Shown one piece after another: positions 1-6,618 of a stretch of DNA of 13,223 bases (position 1 is its first letter; each line of letters opens with the position of its first letter). The position numbers and the translations under genes were made by a program. The stretch is taken from contig CAKQTE010000066.1 in the NCBI GenBank assembly GCA_934276485.1, positions 1-13,223 of the forward strand, read 5' to 3'. The DNA is from an uncultured Spirochaetales bacterium. Its GTDB lineage: Bacteria > Spirochaetota > Spirochaetia > Sphaerochaetales > Sphaerochaetaceae. A model generated the notes under the pieces. That model was given only the letters and a program-made list of their open reading frames with translations. It was not told where the DNA came from and did not search any database.

Positions 1-178
1 GGCTTTCGATACTTTCTTTTAGAGACCTTACGGTTTCTTGAAGATTTTGAATCTGCTCCGAAACAGTAGAAGAAATAACATCAATAATCACAAAAAGAGA
101 ATCATCGGAGATGGAAACACCCCTTCCCTCGAGTTCCTCTTTCAATTTATCGATATTGCTAATTCCTTTTACTGTCAT
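1..178 (-). CDS. 5' end of an unidentified coiled-coil protein, cut by the window edge
   Basis: An open frame of 59 codons starts at ATG 178 and runs off the left edge. The visible protein begins MTVKGISNIDKLKEELEG and continues as a Glu/Lys/Gln-rich stretch (SEQIQNLQETVRSLKES) with heptad-like hydrophobic spacing, so the N-terminus is probably a coiled coil. There is no Shine-Dalgarno. A -10-like TACTAT lies five bases before the ATG. The coiled-coil opening resembles the N-termini of IS66-type transposases, but no catalytic part is visible, so the family is a guess. The open frame, the promoter and the non-random composition support a real gene; the function is unknown. Confidence 0.5.
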   Translation of the reverse strand, partial: MTVKGISNIDKLKEELEGRGVSISDDSLFVIIDVISSTVSEQIQNLQETVRSLKESIES

Positions 179-183
179 GCTTT

Positions 184-213
184 ATAGTACCATATTTCAT
201 TACAAAATGTCTA
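184..213 (-). promoter_or_regulatory. Promoter directly before the partial gene at 1-178, leaderless type
   Basis: On the minus strand TAGACA (213-208) is followed after 18 bases by TACTAT (189-184), preceded by TGG as in an extended -10. Five bases separate the -10 from the ATG, so transcription would start at or next to the start codon. No experimental start site is known. Confidence 0.4.
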
Positions 214-312
214 CCATAAATCTTTGTATTTAAAGAAATTGTTGAGAAAACAATAGAAGAAATTAAAACCACCTGGAATTTTAAGTTTGTGACTTAGAAA
301 ACACCTGAGTAG

Positions 313-1176
313 TTACAATTTGCTTTTCAATTCCGATGAATATTCAGATAACGCACCCTTTGTGGAAACAACAAAGCTTGCAAGAATAGAAGCCTTTTCC
401 AGCGCGTATTCAACATCATGAGTCTTTGAATAGAAAAACAGAAACGCTGCTGTAACGCTGTCTCCTGCGCCTACAGTATCAACTACAGAGGACTGTATAG
501 CTTTAGCATTTACAACATTGTCCTTTGTAATATATTCAAGCCCATCTTCACCTTTGGTAAGAAGAATGCCTTTAAGTGAATGATGTTTTTCAAAAAGCTC
601 ATAGATGCTTTCAAAAGATAGAAGAGAAAAAAGAATCTCAAGTTCATCTTGATTCAGCTTCAATATCGTTGCATATCCAAGACCTAACTCAAGTTCATCC
701 TTTGAATAGAATTCACCTCTTAGGTTGATATCAAAGACAATCTCCTTTACCTTGATATTCTCCAACAGATCTACAAGAGTCTCTTTTGAAATATCTGATC
801 TTTGAGATAGAGTTCCAAATACAAATCCATCCCACTCGCTTTCATATATTCTAGTTTTCTCTTGTGGAAACAGTCTGATTTCATCCCACGCTGCAGGAAA
901 ATTGAACTTATAGCTAGCAGAGCCACTATCATCCAAAACGATGTCAGCTCTACCTGTATCGAAACCTGAAAGAGATACGAATTTTGTCTTAACGCCTTCT
1001 TTGTTCAACTTCTCTATAGCTCTCGATCCTAGTTCGTCGGCTCCTATTGCAGATACCACATAAGAATCAGAACCCAAACGAGCAAGATGTGTTGCAACAT
1101 TTATAGGAGCACCTCCTAACACTGATCCTGTTGGTAAAATGTCAAATAGTATCTCTCCAAAAGACAAGAATCTCAA
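313..1176 (-). CDS. PfkB-family carbohydrate kinase, probable fructokinase
   Basis: This 287-residue protein is a ribokinase/PfkB-fold sugar kinase, which transfers the ATP gamma-phosphate to a sugar in the cytoplasm. Visible signatures are the N-terminal GGAPINVATHLARLG (about residues 21-35), FDINLR (148-153), KLNQDE and the C-terminal DTVGAGD anion-hole motif, whose last Asp (about residue 239) is the catalytic base. The FD-x-NLR and KLN-x-DE motifs favour fructokinase over ribokinase, but the substrate is inferred. I start it at TTG 1176, not at the upstream in-frame TTG. GGGAGG (minus strand, 1189-1184) lies seven bases before TTG 1176, and the TTG overlaps the TGA of the preceding gene (TTGA), which suggests translational coupling. 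Length fits the family, which is about 290-320 residues. Confidence 0.88.
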   Translation of the reverse strand: MRFLSFGEILFDILPTGSVLGGAPINVATHLARLGSDSYVVSAIGADELGSRAIEKLNKEGVKTKFVSLSGFDTGRADIVLDDSGSASYKFNFPAAWDEIRLFPQEKTRIYESEWDGFVFGTLSQRSDISKETLVDLLENIKVKEIVFDINLRGEFYSKDELELGLGYATILKLNQDELEILFSLLSFESIYELFEKHHSLKGILLTKGEDGLEYITKDNVVNAKAIQSSVVDTVGAGDSVTAAFLFFYSKTHDVEYALEKASILASFVVSTKGALSEYSSELKSKL

Positions 1177-1529
1177 AGTCCAGCCTCCCTTAATGCAACC
1201 AATGCACAACCTTCTTTATATGGAATATTGTTTTTTTGCAAGAATTCAAAAATCTCATCACTTCCAGCACCCGGTTGTATAAGAACAAAGGGAAGGCTAT
1301 CTTTCGCATCTTCCAATATTTTTATTCCCTTTGCAGGATGAATACATAGATCCAGAACATCGAAGACTTCAGGAACATCTTTGATACTCTCAAGCTCCTT
1401 TCCTACTGCGTACACTGTGTACCCAGCATCAAGAAGAGCTTTCTTTATGCGATAAGCGTATTTTTCTTCATTGAGAGTATCACCAACAACTATAAAACAT
1501 CTCTTAGCTAGTATTTCTTTGTATTCCAT
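1173..1529 (-). CDS. CoA-binding domain protein (YccU-like Rossmann fold)
   Basis: This 118-residue protein is a stand-alone CoA_binding_2-type Rossmann domain. It has a first beta strand FIVVGDT, then KYAYRIKKALLDAGYTVYAV (helix and second strand), IHPAKGI, a VLIQPGA loop and the end EGCALVAL. Known members bind CoA in vitro and their cellular role is mostly unknown. I chose ATG 1529 over an upstream TTG (1544), because no Shine-Dalgarno serves either and a -10-like TATCAT sits six bases before the ATG, suggesting a leaderless message. The stop codon overlaps the TTG start of the kinase gene, so the two form an operon. A link to sugar metabolism or acyl-CoA sensing is suggested only by this pairing. 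Confidence 0.85.
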   Translation of the reverse strand: MEYKEILAKRCFIVVGDTLNEEKYAYRIKKALLDAGYTVYAVGKELESIKDVPEVFDVLDLCIHPAKGIKILEDAKDSLPFVLIQPGAGSDEIFEFLQKNNIPYKEGCALVALREAGL

Positions 1530-1535
1530 ACTGAA

Positions 1536-1564
1536 ATGATACAAACTTTGCTTTTCTCATACAA
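1536..1564 (-). promoter_or_regulatory. Promoter of the CoA-binding/kinase operon, leaderless type
   Basis: On the minus strand TTGTAT (1564-1559), a 17-base spacer and TATCAT (1541-1536) are followed by six bases and then ATG. The -35 matches consensus at three positions and the -10 at five. Confidence 0.45.
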
Positions 1565-1639
1565 GAAAGAAGACTACGTGCAAAAACTCGTCTTTTGGAT
1601 ATCTAAGTATTGTAGACCAAATCTTTTTGGAGGTTATTT

Positions 1640-2710
1640 GTGAACAAAAAGAAAAAACAAAAGAAGAAGAAAAAAGTCTTTTCAAATGAGATCAACCTGA
1701 AGGCAAAAGCCTCAATTGAGAATATGACACTTTTTTCAAATCCAATGACGGTTGCTTTTAGAAACAAGGAATATGCCGCTTACTCGATAGAGACTCTCCT
1801 TGGCTTGAAGCTGTCTGAAAACATGAAGGATGAGATGATCATACATACAGAAGATCTCATTACACGCCTTGGCCAGAGAGATGCACGCTTAGATGTTCTG
1901 ATAAAGTTTCCAAAGAAGAAGATTCATGTAGAGATCCAGAACATCAGAAACAAGGACGAAGTTGAAAGGGCAATGTTCTACATGGGCTCAATTCTCTTCG
2001 ATGTTGGAAAGGGACAGAAGAAGATCAAACCTTATAACTTTGTCTCAATATGGATTTGCGCATTTAATCCATTGGGAGAAGACGTTCCTGACCTTCCTTA
2101 TTACACTTTCGAACAGATGTATACAAAGAAGGAGGATATGCATGGAATCGAGGGTACGTTCAAGCTAAGAGACGGAGTAACTCTCATTTTCATCAATGCT
2201 GGATTCAAATGGGAAAAGATCCTAAATGAAAGAGAGTTAACGAATTCTGAGATAGCTCTAATGGAGTATCTAGAAGACATGAAGCAATCCGATGTCGACA
2301 AGATCATGCACAAGGAAGCATCCAATGTGCTATCATTATATAAGGAAGGTGGCTCTATGTATGATAAATTGCACGAAGAGTATATGTATTTCCACGATAA
2401 AGAGATGCGACTTGATAGAAAGAAAGCTGAACAAAAAGGAGAACAACGAGGTATCAAGATTGGTGAAGAACGTGGCATCAAAATTGGAGAACAGCAAGGT
2501 ATCAAGATAGGAGAAGAACGTGGCATCAAAATCGGAGAACAGCAAGGTATCAAGATAGGAGTAGAACGTGGCATCAAAATCGGAGAACAGCAAGGTGTTG
2601 ATTCCGAAAAAATCGCCACAGCAAAACGCTTGCTTGCTAAGAAACAAGACTTAAGTTTTATTGCAGAGATGACAATGCTCGATATAAAAACAATTGAATC
2701 TCTACAATAA
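1640..2710 (+). CDS. Rpn-family / PD-(D/E)XK nuclease with a repeat-containing C-terminal tail
   Basis: This 356-residue protein belongs to the PD-(D/E)XK 'transposase-like' or Rpn family (DNases linked to recombination and phage defence). It begins with a poly-lysine stretch (residues 3-12). The nuclease core is around residues 30-160, with the motif LDVLIKFPKKKIHVEIQ containing D85 and E98-I-Q100, the usual D...ExQ variant. A charged helical linker follows, then six 8-residue repeats of the type GIKIGE(E/Q)(R/Q) (residues 271-318). The conserved family tail (EKIATAKRLLAKKQDLSFIA onward) ends the protein. Start GTG 1640 has GGAGG (1629-1633) six bases upstream. An internal in-frame start at codon 240 is listed separately. 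A terminator follows. Activity, toxicity and targets are inferred from relatives. Confidence 0.88.
   Translation: MNKKKKQKKKKKVFSNEINLKAKASIENMTLFSNPMTVAFRNKEYAAYSIETLLGLKLSENMKDEMIIHTEDLITRLGQRDARLDVLIKFPKKKIHVEIQNIRNKDEVERAMFYMGSILFDVGKGQKKIKPYNFVSIWICAFNPLGEDVPDLPYYTFEQMYTKKEDMHGIEGTFKLRDGVTLIFINAGFKWEKILNERELTNSEIALMEYLEDMKQSDVDKIMHKEASNVLSLYKEGGSMYDKLHEEYMYFHDKEMRLDRKKAEQKGEQRGIKIGEERGIKIGEQQGIKIGEERGIKIGEQQGIKIGVERGIKIGEQQGVDSEKIATAKRLLAKKQDLSFIAEMTMLDIKTIESLQ
2357..2710 (+). CDS. Possible internal C-terminal small protein made from within the rpn gene (RpnS-like)
   Basis: An in-frame ATG at codon 240 of the nuclease gene has a strong ribosome binding sequence (AAGGAAGGTGG, 2343-2353), with AAGG seven bases before the ATG. 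Translation from here gives a 117-residue protein with the linker, all repeats and the conserved tail, but no nuclease core. A TGC-TATCAT extended -10 (2328-2336) lies just upstream. E. coli Rpn genes are known to carry internal small genes whose C-terminal products block the full-length toxin. The separate gene at 2827 starts at the homologous methionine (MYNKLHEEYMYF against MYDKLHEEYMYF), which independently marks this residue as a functional start. Expression is inferred. Confidence 0.45.
   Translation: MYDKLHEEYMYFHDKEMRLDRKKAEQKGEQRGIKIGEERGIKIGEQQGIKIGEERGIKIGEQQGIKIGVERGIKIGEQQGVDSEKIATAKRLLAKKQDLSFIAEMTMLDIKTIESLQ
2450..2593 (+). repeat. Six tandem 24-bp coding repeats in the rpn gene
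   Basis: Six back-to-back 24-bp units encode eight residues each. They mostly alternate GIKIGEER with GIKIGEQQ (unit five reads GIKIGVER), so the array is also three 48-bp units. Units differ by few bases and keep frame, so copy number can change without frameshift. The downstream small gene keeps only one RGIKIG. Confidence 0.95.
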
Positions 2711-2727
2711 AAGAACTGTATAGAAAT

Positions 2728-2777
2728 AGCTCTAAACATCTTCTCTCTAATGATTTTGTTTAGAGCTTTTCTTTTCT
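2728..2777 (+). terminator. Rho-independent terminator after the rpn gene
   Basis: AGCTCTAAAC (2728-2737) pairs perfectly with GTTTAGAGCT (2758-2767) across a 20-base loop and is followed by a T-rich run (TTTTCTTTTCT). The long loop weakens the prediction. The right arm overlaps the -35 of the next promoter. Confidence 0.65.
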
Positions 2778-2787
2778 GCGCTATAAT
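2759..2787 (+). promoter_or_regulatory. Promoter for the small Rpn-tail gene
   Basis: TTTAGA (2759-2764, four of six consensus bases), a 17-base spacer and a perfect TATAAT (2782-2787). The predicted start near 2794 gives a leader of about 33 bases that contains the AAGGA ribosome binding site of the gene at 2827. Confidence 0.6.
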
Positions 2788-2826
2788 TAAAATATCATTT
2801 TTATTCATTCAACAAGGAAAAACTTT

Positions 2827-3078
2827 ATGTATAACAAATTACACGAAGAGTATATGTACTTTAAAAGGAAGGAAATGGAACAAAACAGAAAGAAAGCTGA
2901 ACAGGAAGCTTTTGAAATCGGTTTTCAGCGTGGTATCAAAATAGGTATTTATTTAGAAAAGATTGCCACAGCAAAACGCTTGCTTGCTAAGAAACAAGAC
3001 TTAAGTTTTATTGCAGAGATGACATTGCTCGATTTAAAAACAATAGAATCCTTAAAAGCAGACAAACTGGATTCCTAA
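2827..3078 (+). CDS. Small stand-alone copy of the Rpn C-terminal region
   Basis: This 83-residue protein is homologous to residues 240-356 of the upstream nuclease: the MYNKLHEEYMYF opening, the NRKKAEQ linker, one RGIKIG unit and the tail EKIATAKRLLAKKQDLSFIA onward. It lacks the whole nuclease core. It has its own promoter (TATAAT at 2782-2787) and AAGGA (2814-2818) eight bases before the ATG. A 60-bp run at 2965-3024 is identical to 2615-2674, so the duplication is recent or kept similar by conversion. It could be a decaying fragment, but the intact frame, promoter and start at the homologous internal methionine favour a working gene, perhaps an antitoxin-like partner of the nuclease. It ends one base from the lnt stop codon on the other strand. 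Confidence 0.7.
   Translation: MYNKLHEEYMYFKRKEMEQNRKKAEQEAFEIGFQRGIKIGIYLEKIATAKRLLAKKQDLSFIAEMTLLDLKTIESLKADKLDS
2965..3024 (+). repeat. 60-bp segment identical to 2615-2674
   Basis: The coding sequence for the Rpn tail is repeated exactly over 60 bases at a distance of 350 bases, inside a longer less similar duplication (2357-2706 against 2827-3060). Such direct repeats could recombine and delete the terminator and promoter between them, fusing the two genes. Confidence 0.95.
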
Positions 3079-3079
3079 A

Positions 3080-4684
3080 TCAATACACCCACTTTTTGCT
3101 CTTATGCCTCTTATATAAACCAAACAAAAACAAACCTAGCGACAGCATGCAAAGAGTCTTTGGAAGAACATCTACATGACGGGTATAGAAAGTCAAAGGC
3201 TCCTCTGTATCAATTGGCACTTCATAGATATGCCAAGTCTTAATAAATGGCTCTAGTGGATCCACGATATCACCAGAAGGAGTTACAAGACATGTTATTC
3301 CACTATTTGTGCTTCTCAAAAGAGATCGTCTGTTTTCAAGTGCTCTAAACACAGCAAGTTGCATGTGTTGCACTTCTGCAGGAACAGAACCGGACCATAC
3401 ATCATTTGAAACATTCAACAGAAAGTCTGCACCATTTTTCACAAACTCTGCCGATAGATATCCAAAGGTATCCTCAAAGCAAATAGGCGTTGAGAAATTT
3501 ACATCTCCTAGTGTAAAAACTGTCGCTTCCTCTCCTGTTTCCCACCACTTAAAATCATGAGAACGCAAAAACTCTGTAGTCTTCGGCATCAAGTCTTCAA
3601 ATGGGAAATACTCAGTAAAGGGAACAAGATGTTGCTTTCTATACGTTCCTTTAATATCTCCATCCGAGAACAATATTACAGTGTTATATGTCTTCCAGTT
3701 CCAATCTCCATTTTCCAAGAAAGGAGGAAGAGTTTCATCATTGATAACACCTTCTGGGTTTCCTGTGATCAATGGAACTCCTAGGTTCTTTCCAAACTCT
3801 ACAAACCTGTCACAGAGTGCTGATGTATACACACTTGATGGATATGCCTTATGCCAGGAAACAGATGGAACAAACGCAGTTTCAGACCAAGCAACCACAT
3901 CAGGATTCTCTTTCATTGCCTCCTCTGATAGCTCACAAAGAGTCTCGAAATTTGCTTTATATGTACTGTATCCCCCCTTCCATGTATCTGCACTATGCTG
4001 AACAGTTGCAATACGTAATGAGTCATCGTAGTTCTTTGTACTGTAATAGTCATATGAAACAATGCCATACATATAGTTCATCGAGAATAATATGAATATG
4101 ACATATATATCCGCTAGATATTCCCTAAGTCTCTTTTTTTTAAGGATTTCTGCTACAAGAGTTTGAGGAAGTACCATTAATAGAGATATCCCCCAAATGC
4201 CAAAGATATCGACACTTTGAATGAATCTTGTGTATGTAAAGACTGCAGCAGATAGGTTTCCATATGGATAAGCCAAGAAGCCTTGTTGTGTAAGATATAA
4301 ATAAGATACATAGAATATCGACTGAACAAGATAACCTCGCCTCTTGAATAGTGATGTTGCACTTTTTAGGATTGGGAACAAAATCAGATATTGAAGAGCT
4401 TCCAATGAAGGCGCAATGAATATCGCAAGCTCATGAAATGTCTTCAGCCAATAGTTATAGAACAAATAGAATACAAATCCATATATAGCACCTAAGAAAG
4501 GAACCTTGGCCCAACTGGTTCTATCTATGATATAGAAAACTGGAACAAGAGAGAAAAACGCAATAAAGGAAATGCCGGATTCACTAAATGGTCCAGGAAA
4601 CGCAAGTGATGATAAAAATGCACTTAATACCACGAATGCTATTTCCAATATAAATACGCCTGTCTTCTTCATAAATTTCAACAT
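3080..4684 (-). CDS. lnt: Apolipoprotein N-acyltransferase
   Basis: This 534-residue inner-membrane enzyme transfers an acyl chain from phospholipid to the N-terminal Cys of diacylated lipoproteins, the last step of lipoprotein maturation. The first 210 residues hold several hydrophobic segments (for example residues 10-30, 38-54, 62-80, 120-135 and 190-205). A nitrilase-like domain follows (about residues 222-495), and a final membrane helix is near 508-523. The catalytic triad is visible: E268 in WSETAF, K350 in TYRKQHLVPF and C402 in TPICFED. E358 in FTEYF matches the other conserved Glu. Start ATG 4684 is supported by a TATCAT -10 six bases upstream. GAGGA touches this ATG and is too close to act as a normal ribosome binding site. 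ATG 4672 (MKKTG) is an alternative start. Confidence 0.95.
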   Translation of the reverse strand: MLKFMKKTGVFILEIAFVVLSAFLSSLAFPGPFSESGISFIAFFSLVPVFYIIDRTSWAKVPFLGAIYGFVFYLFYNYWLKTFHELAIFIAPSLEALQYLILFPILKSATSLFKRRGYLVQSIFYVSYLYLTQQGFLAYPYGNLSAAVFTYTRFIQSVDIFGIWGISLLMVLPQTLVAEILKKKRLREYLADIYVIFILFSMNYMYGIVSYDYYSTKNYDDSLRIATVQHSADTWKGGYSTYKANFETLCELSEEAMKENPDVVAWSETAFVPSVSWHKAYPSSVYTSALCDRFVEFGKNLGVPLITGNPEGVINDETLPPFLENGDWNWKTYNTVILFSDGDIKGTYRKQHLVPFTEYFPFEDLMPKTTEFLRSHDFKWWETGEEATVFTLGDVNFSTPICFEDTFGYLSAEFVKNGADFLLNVSNDVWSGSVPAEVQHMQLAVFRALENRRSLLRSTNSGITCLVTPSGDIVDPLEPFIKTWHIYEVPIDTEEPLTFYTRHVDVLPKTLCMLSLGLFLFGLYKRHKSKKWVY

Positions 4685-4690
4685 TCCTCA

Positions 4691-4696
4691 ATGATA
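4691..4696 (-). promoter_or_regulatory. -10 element of lnt, leaderless type
   Basis: TATCAT on the minus strand (4696-4691) lies six bases before ATG 4684. The ten bases TTGTATCATT are shared with the promoter of the CoA-binding gene. No good -35 is visible at 16-18 bases. Confidence 0.4.
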
Positions 4697-4723
4697 CAAC
4701 AAAAATATCTAGATTGTATGAAC

Positions 4724-4752
4724 TTGACTATTTATTATAAAGATATTACAAA
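4724..4752 (+). promoter_or_regulatory. Possible promoter of the MATE-marR operon
   Basis: TTGACT (4724-4729), a 17-base spacer and TACAAA (4747-4752). The -35 is strong and the -10 matches at four of six positions. The surrounding sequence is very AT-rich, so other -10 choices exist. Confidence 0.35.
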
Positions 4753-4779
4753 ATTAAATTATTCAATATTGCATTTAAT
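4753..4779. promoter_or_regulatory. Dyad between promoter and MATE gene, candidate MarR operator
   Basis: ATTAAAT (4753-4759) and ATTTAAT (4773-4779) form inverted arms around an inner 8-bp palindrome CAATATTG (4764-4771). The two dyads are not exactly concentric. The position between the promoter and the ribosome binding site suits repression by the MarR protein encoded downstream; this assignment is inference. Confidence 0.3.
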
Positions 4780-4793
4780 AAAAGGATAAATAA

Positions 4794-6170
4794 ATGAACT
4801 CTGAAGATAGCTCAAGGGATTTTCTTGGCACAGAACCTGTAGGAAAACTACTTTGGAAGCTAGCTCTCCCTACTCTTGCAGCCCAGATCATCAACATGCT
4901 TTATAACATTGTTGATAGAATCTACATTGGACACATACCAGAGGTAGGAGCACTAGCCCTAACAGGAGTCGGCGTATGTATGCCAATTATCATGATAGTT
5001 TCAGCTTTCGCAGCACTAATCAGTAGTGGAGGCGCACCTCGTGCATCAATATTCTTAGGACAGGGCAATAAGGAAAACGCCGAAAATACTCTTGGAAACT
5101 GTTTCATAGCACAGATTCTTATCTCAATTGCTATCACAATTGTCCTACTTGTCTGGAATGAAGATCTGCTTTTGTCTTTCGGTGCAAGTGAGAACACCGT
5201 TATATATGGATTGCCATACCTTAACATCTACGCGCTAGGAACTATATTCGTGCAATTGACACTGGGTATGAATGCATTTATCACAGCACAAGGATTTGCA
5301 AAAACAGGAATGCTTTCAGTCTTGATCGGAGCCATTGCAAACATTGTACTAGATCCAATATTGATCTTCGGCTTTAAGCTTGGCGTACAGGGCGCTGCTA
5401 TTGCAACTGTAATATCACAAGCAATATCCTGCGTCTGGGTTCTATCATTTCTATTTGGAAAGAAGACAGAAATCAAAATAAAGAGAAAGAACTTCAAACT
5501 CGAGTCAAAGATCATTCTTCCTGCAATCACTCTTGGAACAGCAATGTTTATCATGCAAGCAAGTGAAAGCATTATTTCAATATGCTTCAACTCCTCTCTT
5601 CTTTCATATGGCGGGGATATTGCAGTAGGAGCAATGACAATTCTTACAAGCGTAATGCAATTTGCAATGTTGCCATTACAAGGAATAGGACAAGGTGCAC
5701 AGCCAATTCTTAGCTACAACTATGGAGCCAAGAACAAAGACAGAGTAAAAAGCACTTTCAAGCTTCTATTGAAAGTAAACCTCATATATTCAATTCTCCT
5801 TTGGACACTTGTAATGATTACACCAAGAACCTTTGCTTCCATGTTCACATCCGACACATCTCTGTTGGATTTCAGTGCAAAGGCTTTAAGGATATATCTT
5901 GCAGGTCTATGCTTATTTGGAATCCAAATCGCTTGTCAGATGGCATTCACGTCCATTGGAAATGCAAAAGCATCGATTATGGTAGCAATTACAAGAAAGT
6001 TCATTCTCCTATTGCCGCTAATTTACATTCTTCCACACATCATCACATCAAACCAGACAATGGCTGTATACTTGGCAGAACCTATTGCAGATGTAATTGC
6101 AGTAACATTTACCGCAATACTATTTGTATTCCAATTTAGAAAGAGCCTTAAGAAGCTCGACGAGGAGTAG
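4794..6170 (+). CDS. MATE-family multidrug/metabolite efflux transporter (MepA-like)
   Basis: This 458-residue, largely hydrophobic protein has the length and twelve-helix pattern of the MATE family, which exports drugs or metabolites in exchange for Na+ or H+. Visible family features include LALPTLAAQIINMLYNIVDRIYIGHI near the N-terminus (helix 1 and the following loop), a second-repeat GIGQGAQPILSYNYGAKN and the ANIVLDPILIFGFKLGVQGAA segment. These match the MepA/DinF-like branch. AAAGGA (4781-4786) lies seven bases before ATG 4794. The marR gene starts two bases after its stop, so the pair are cotranscribed and MarR probably controls the pump. The protein is clearly paralogous to the MATE at 10636-12009. 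The substrate cannot be told from sequence. Confidence 0.93.
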   Translation: MNSEDSSRDFLGTEPVGKLLWKLALPTLAAQIINMLYNIVDRIYIGHIPEVGALALTGVGVCMPIIMIVSAFAALISSGGAPRASIFLGQGNKENAENTLGNCFIAQILISIAITIVLLVWNEDLLLSFGASENTVIYGLPYLNIYALGTIFVQLTLGMNAFITAQGFAKTGMLSVLIGAIANIVLDPILIFGFKLGVQGAAIATVISQAISCVWVLSFLFGKKTEIKIKRKNFKLESKIILPAITLGTAMFIMQASESIISICFNSSLLSYGGDIAVGAMTILTSVMQFAMLPLQGIGQGAQPILSYNYGAKNKDRVKSTFKLLLKVNLIYSILLWTLVMITPRTFASMFTSDTSLLDFSAKALRIYLAGLCLFGIQIACQMAFTSIGNAKASIMVAITRKFILLLPLIYILPHIITSNQTMAVYLAEPIADVIAVTFTAILFVFQFRKSLKKLDEE

Positions 6171-6172
6171 AT

Positions 6173-6604
6173 GTGACACCTAACACAATATTCAACACTC
6201 TAAAAAAACTTTTCAGCTCATACGAGGCTTTTTGCAGTCCTCTATGCAAGGATATGAATGTAAATCAAACTGCTTTCGATATCATAATGTTTCTTGCAAA
6301 CAATCCTGAATATAACACAGCAAAGGATATTACAAACAAAAGAGGCATCAAGCCTAACCTTGTATCTTTCACTGTCGAAAAGCTTGTACAAGACGGATTT
6401 ATCACCAGAAATGAAGTTCCTGGAGACAGACGGAAAATCGGCCTGGTATGCACAGATAAGGCGCGGGAGATTATCGCGCAAGGACACGATATTCAATCAA
6501 GATTCATTACAAGTCTCTTGAAAGATATAGACAAAGAAGATCTGGATGTGTTAGAGCATTGCATTTCAAAGATCAAAAATAACATGGAAAACATACAAGT
6601 ATAG
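6173..6604 (+). CDS. MarR-family transcriptional regulator
   Basis: This 143-residue winged-helix repressor-type protein has a helix-turn-helix at about residues 48-75 (AKDITNKRGIKPNLVSFTVE and what follows) and the typical wing GDRRKIGLVCTDKA (84-97). MarR proteins form dimers that release DNA when bound by phenolic or drug-like ligands. It begins with GTG 6173. The ATG at 6171 is followed at once by TGA, so it cannot be the start. GAGGAG (6162-6167), inside the end of the MATE gene, is the ribosome binding site with a five-base gap. Tight coupling to the MATE gene suggests local autoregulation of efflux, with 4753-4779 as a possible binding site. Confidence 0.92.
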   Translation: MTPNTIFNTLKKLFSSYEAFCSPLCKDMNVNQTAFDIIMFLANNPEYNTAKDITNKRGIKPNLVSFTVEKLVQDGFITRNEVPGDRRKIGLVCTDKAREIIAQGHDIQSRFITSLLKDIDKEDLDVLEHCISKIKNNMENIQV

Positions 6605-6613
6605 CCCTATCAT
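6585..6613 (+). promoter_or_regulatory. Promoter inside the marR end for the macrodomain gene, leaderless type
   Basis: TGGAAA (6585-6590), a 17-base spacer and TATCAT (6608-6613), then five bases and ATG 6619. The macrodomain gene has no Shine-Dalgarno, so this internal promoter could drive it separately from the MATE-marR message. Confidence 0.4.
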
Positions 6614-6618
6614 TAGAT

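Noticed and set aside
260..274. AGGTGGTTTTAATTT on the minus strand, identical to 13160-13174 on the plus strand
   Set aside because: Fifteen AT-rich bases shared between the two window ends hint at ends of one element, but such a match can arise by chance and flanking sequence does not extend it.
2450..2593. CRISPR-like array
   Set aside because: The 24-bp units are contiguous without spacers and stay in frame within a protein gene.
2101..2808. A 235-codon open frame on the minus strand across the rpn repeats
   Set aside because: It is the antisense shadow of the repeat-bearing nuclease gene; its repeats mirror the coding repeats and it has no ribosome binding site or recognisable domain.
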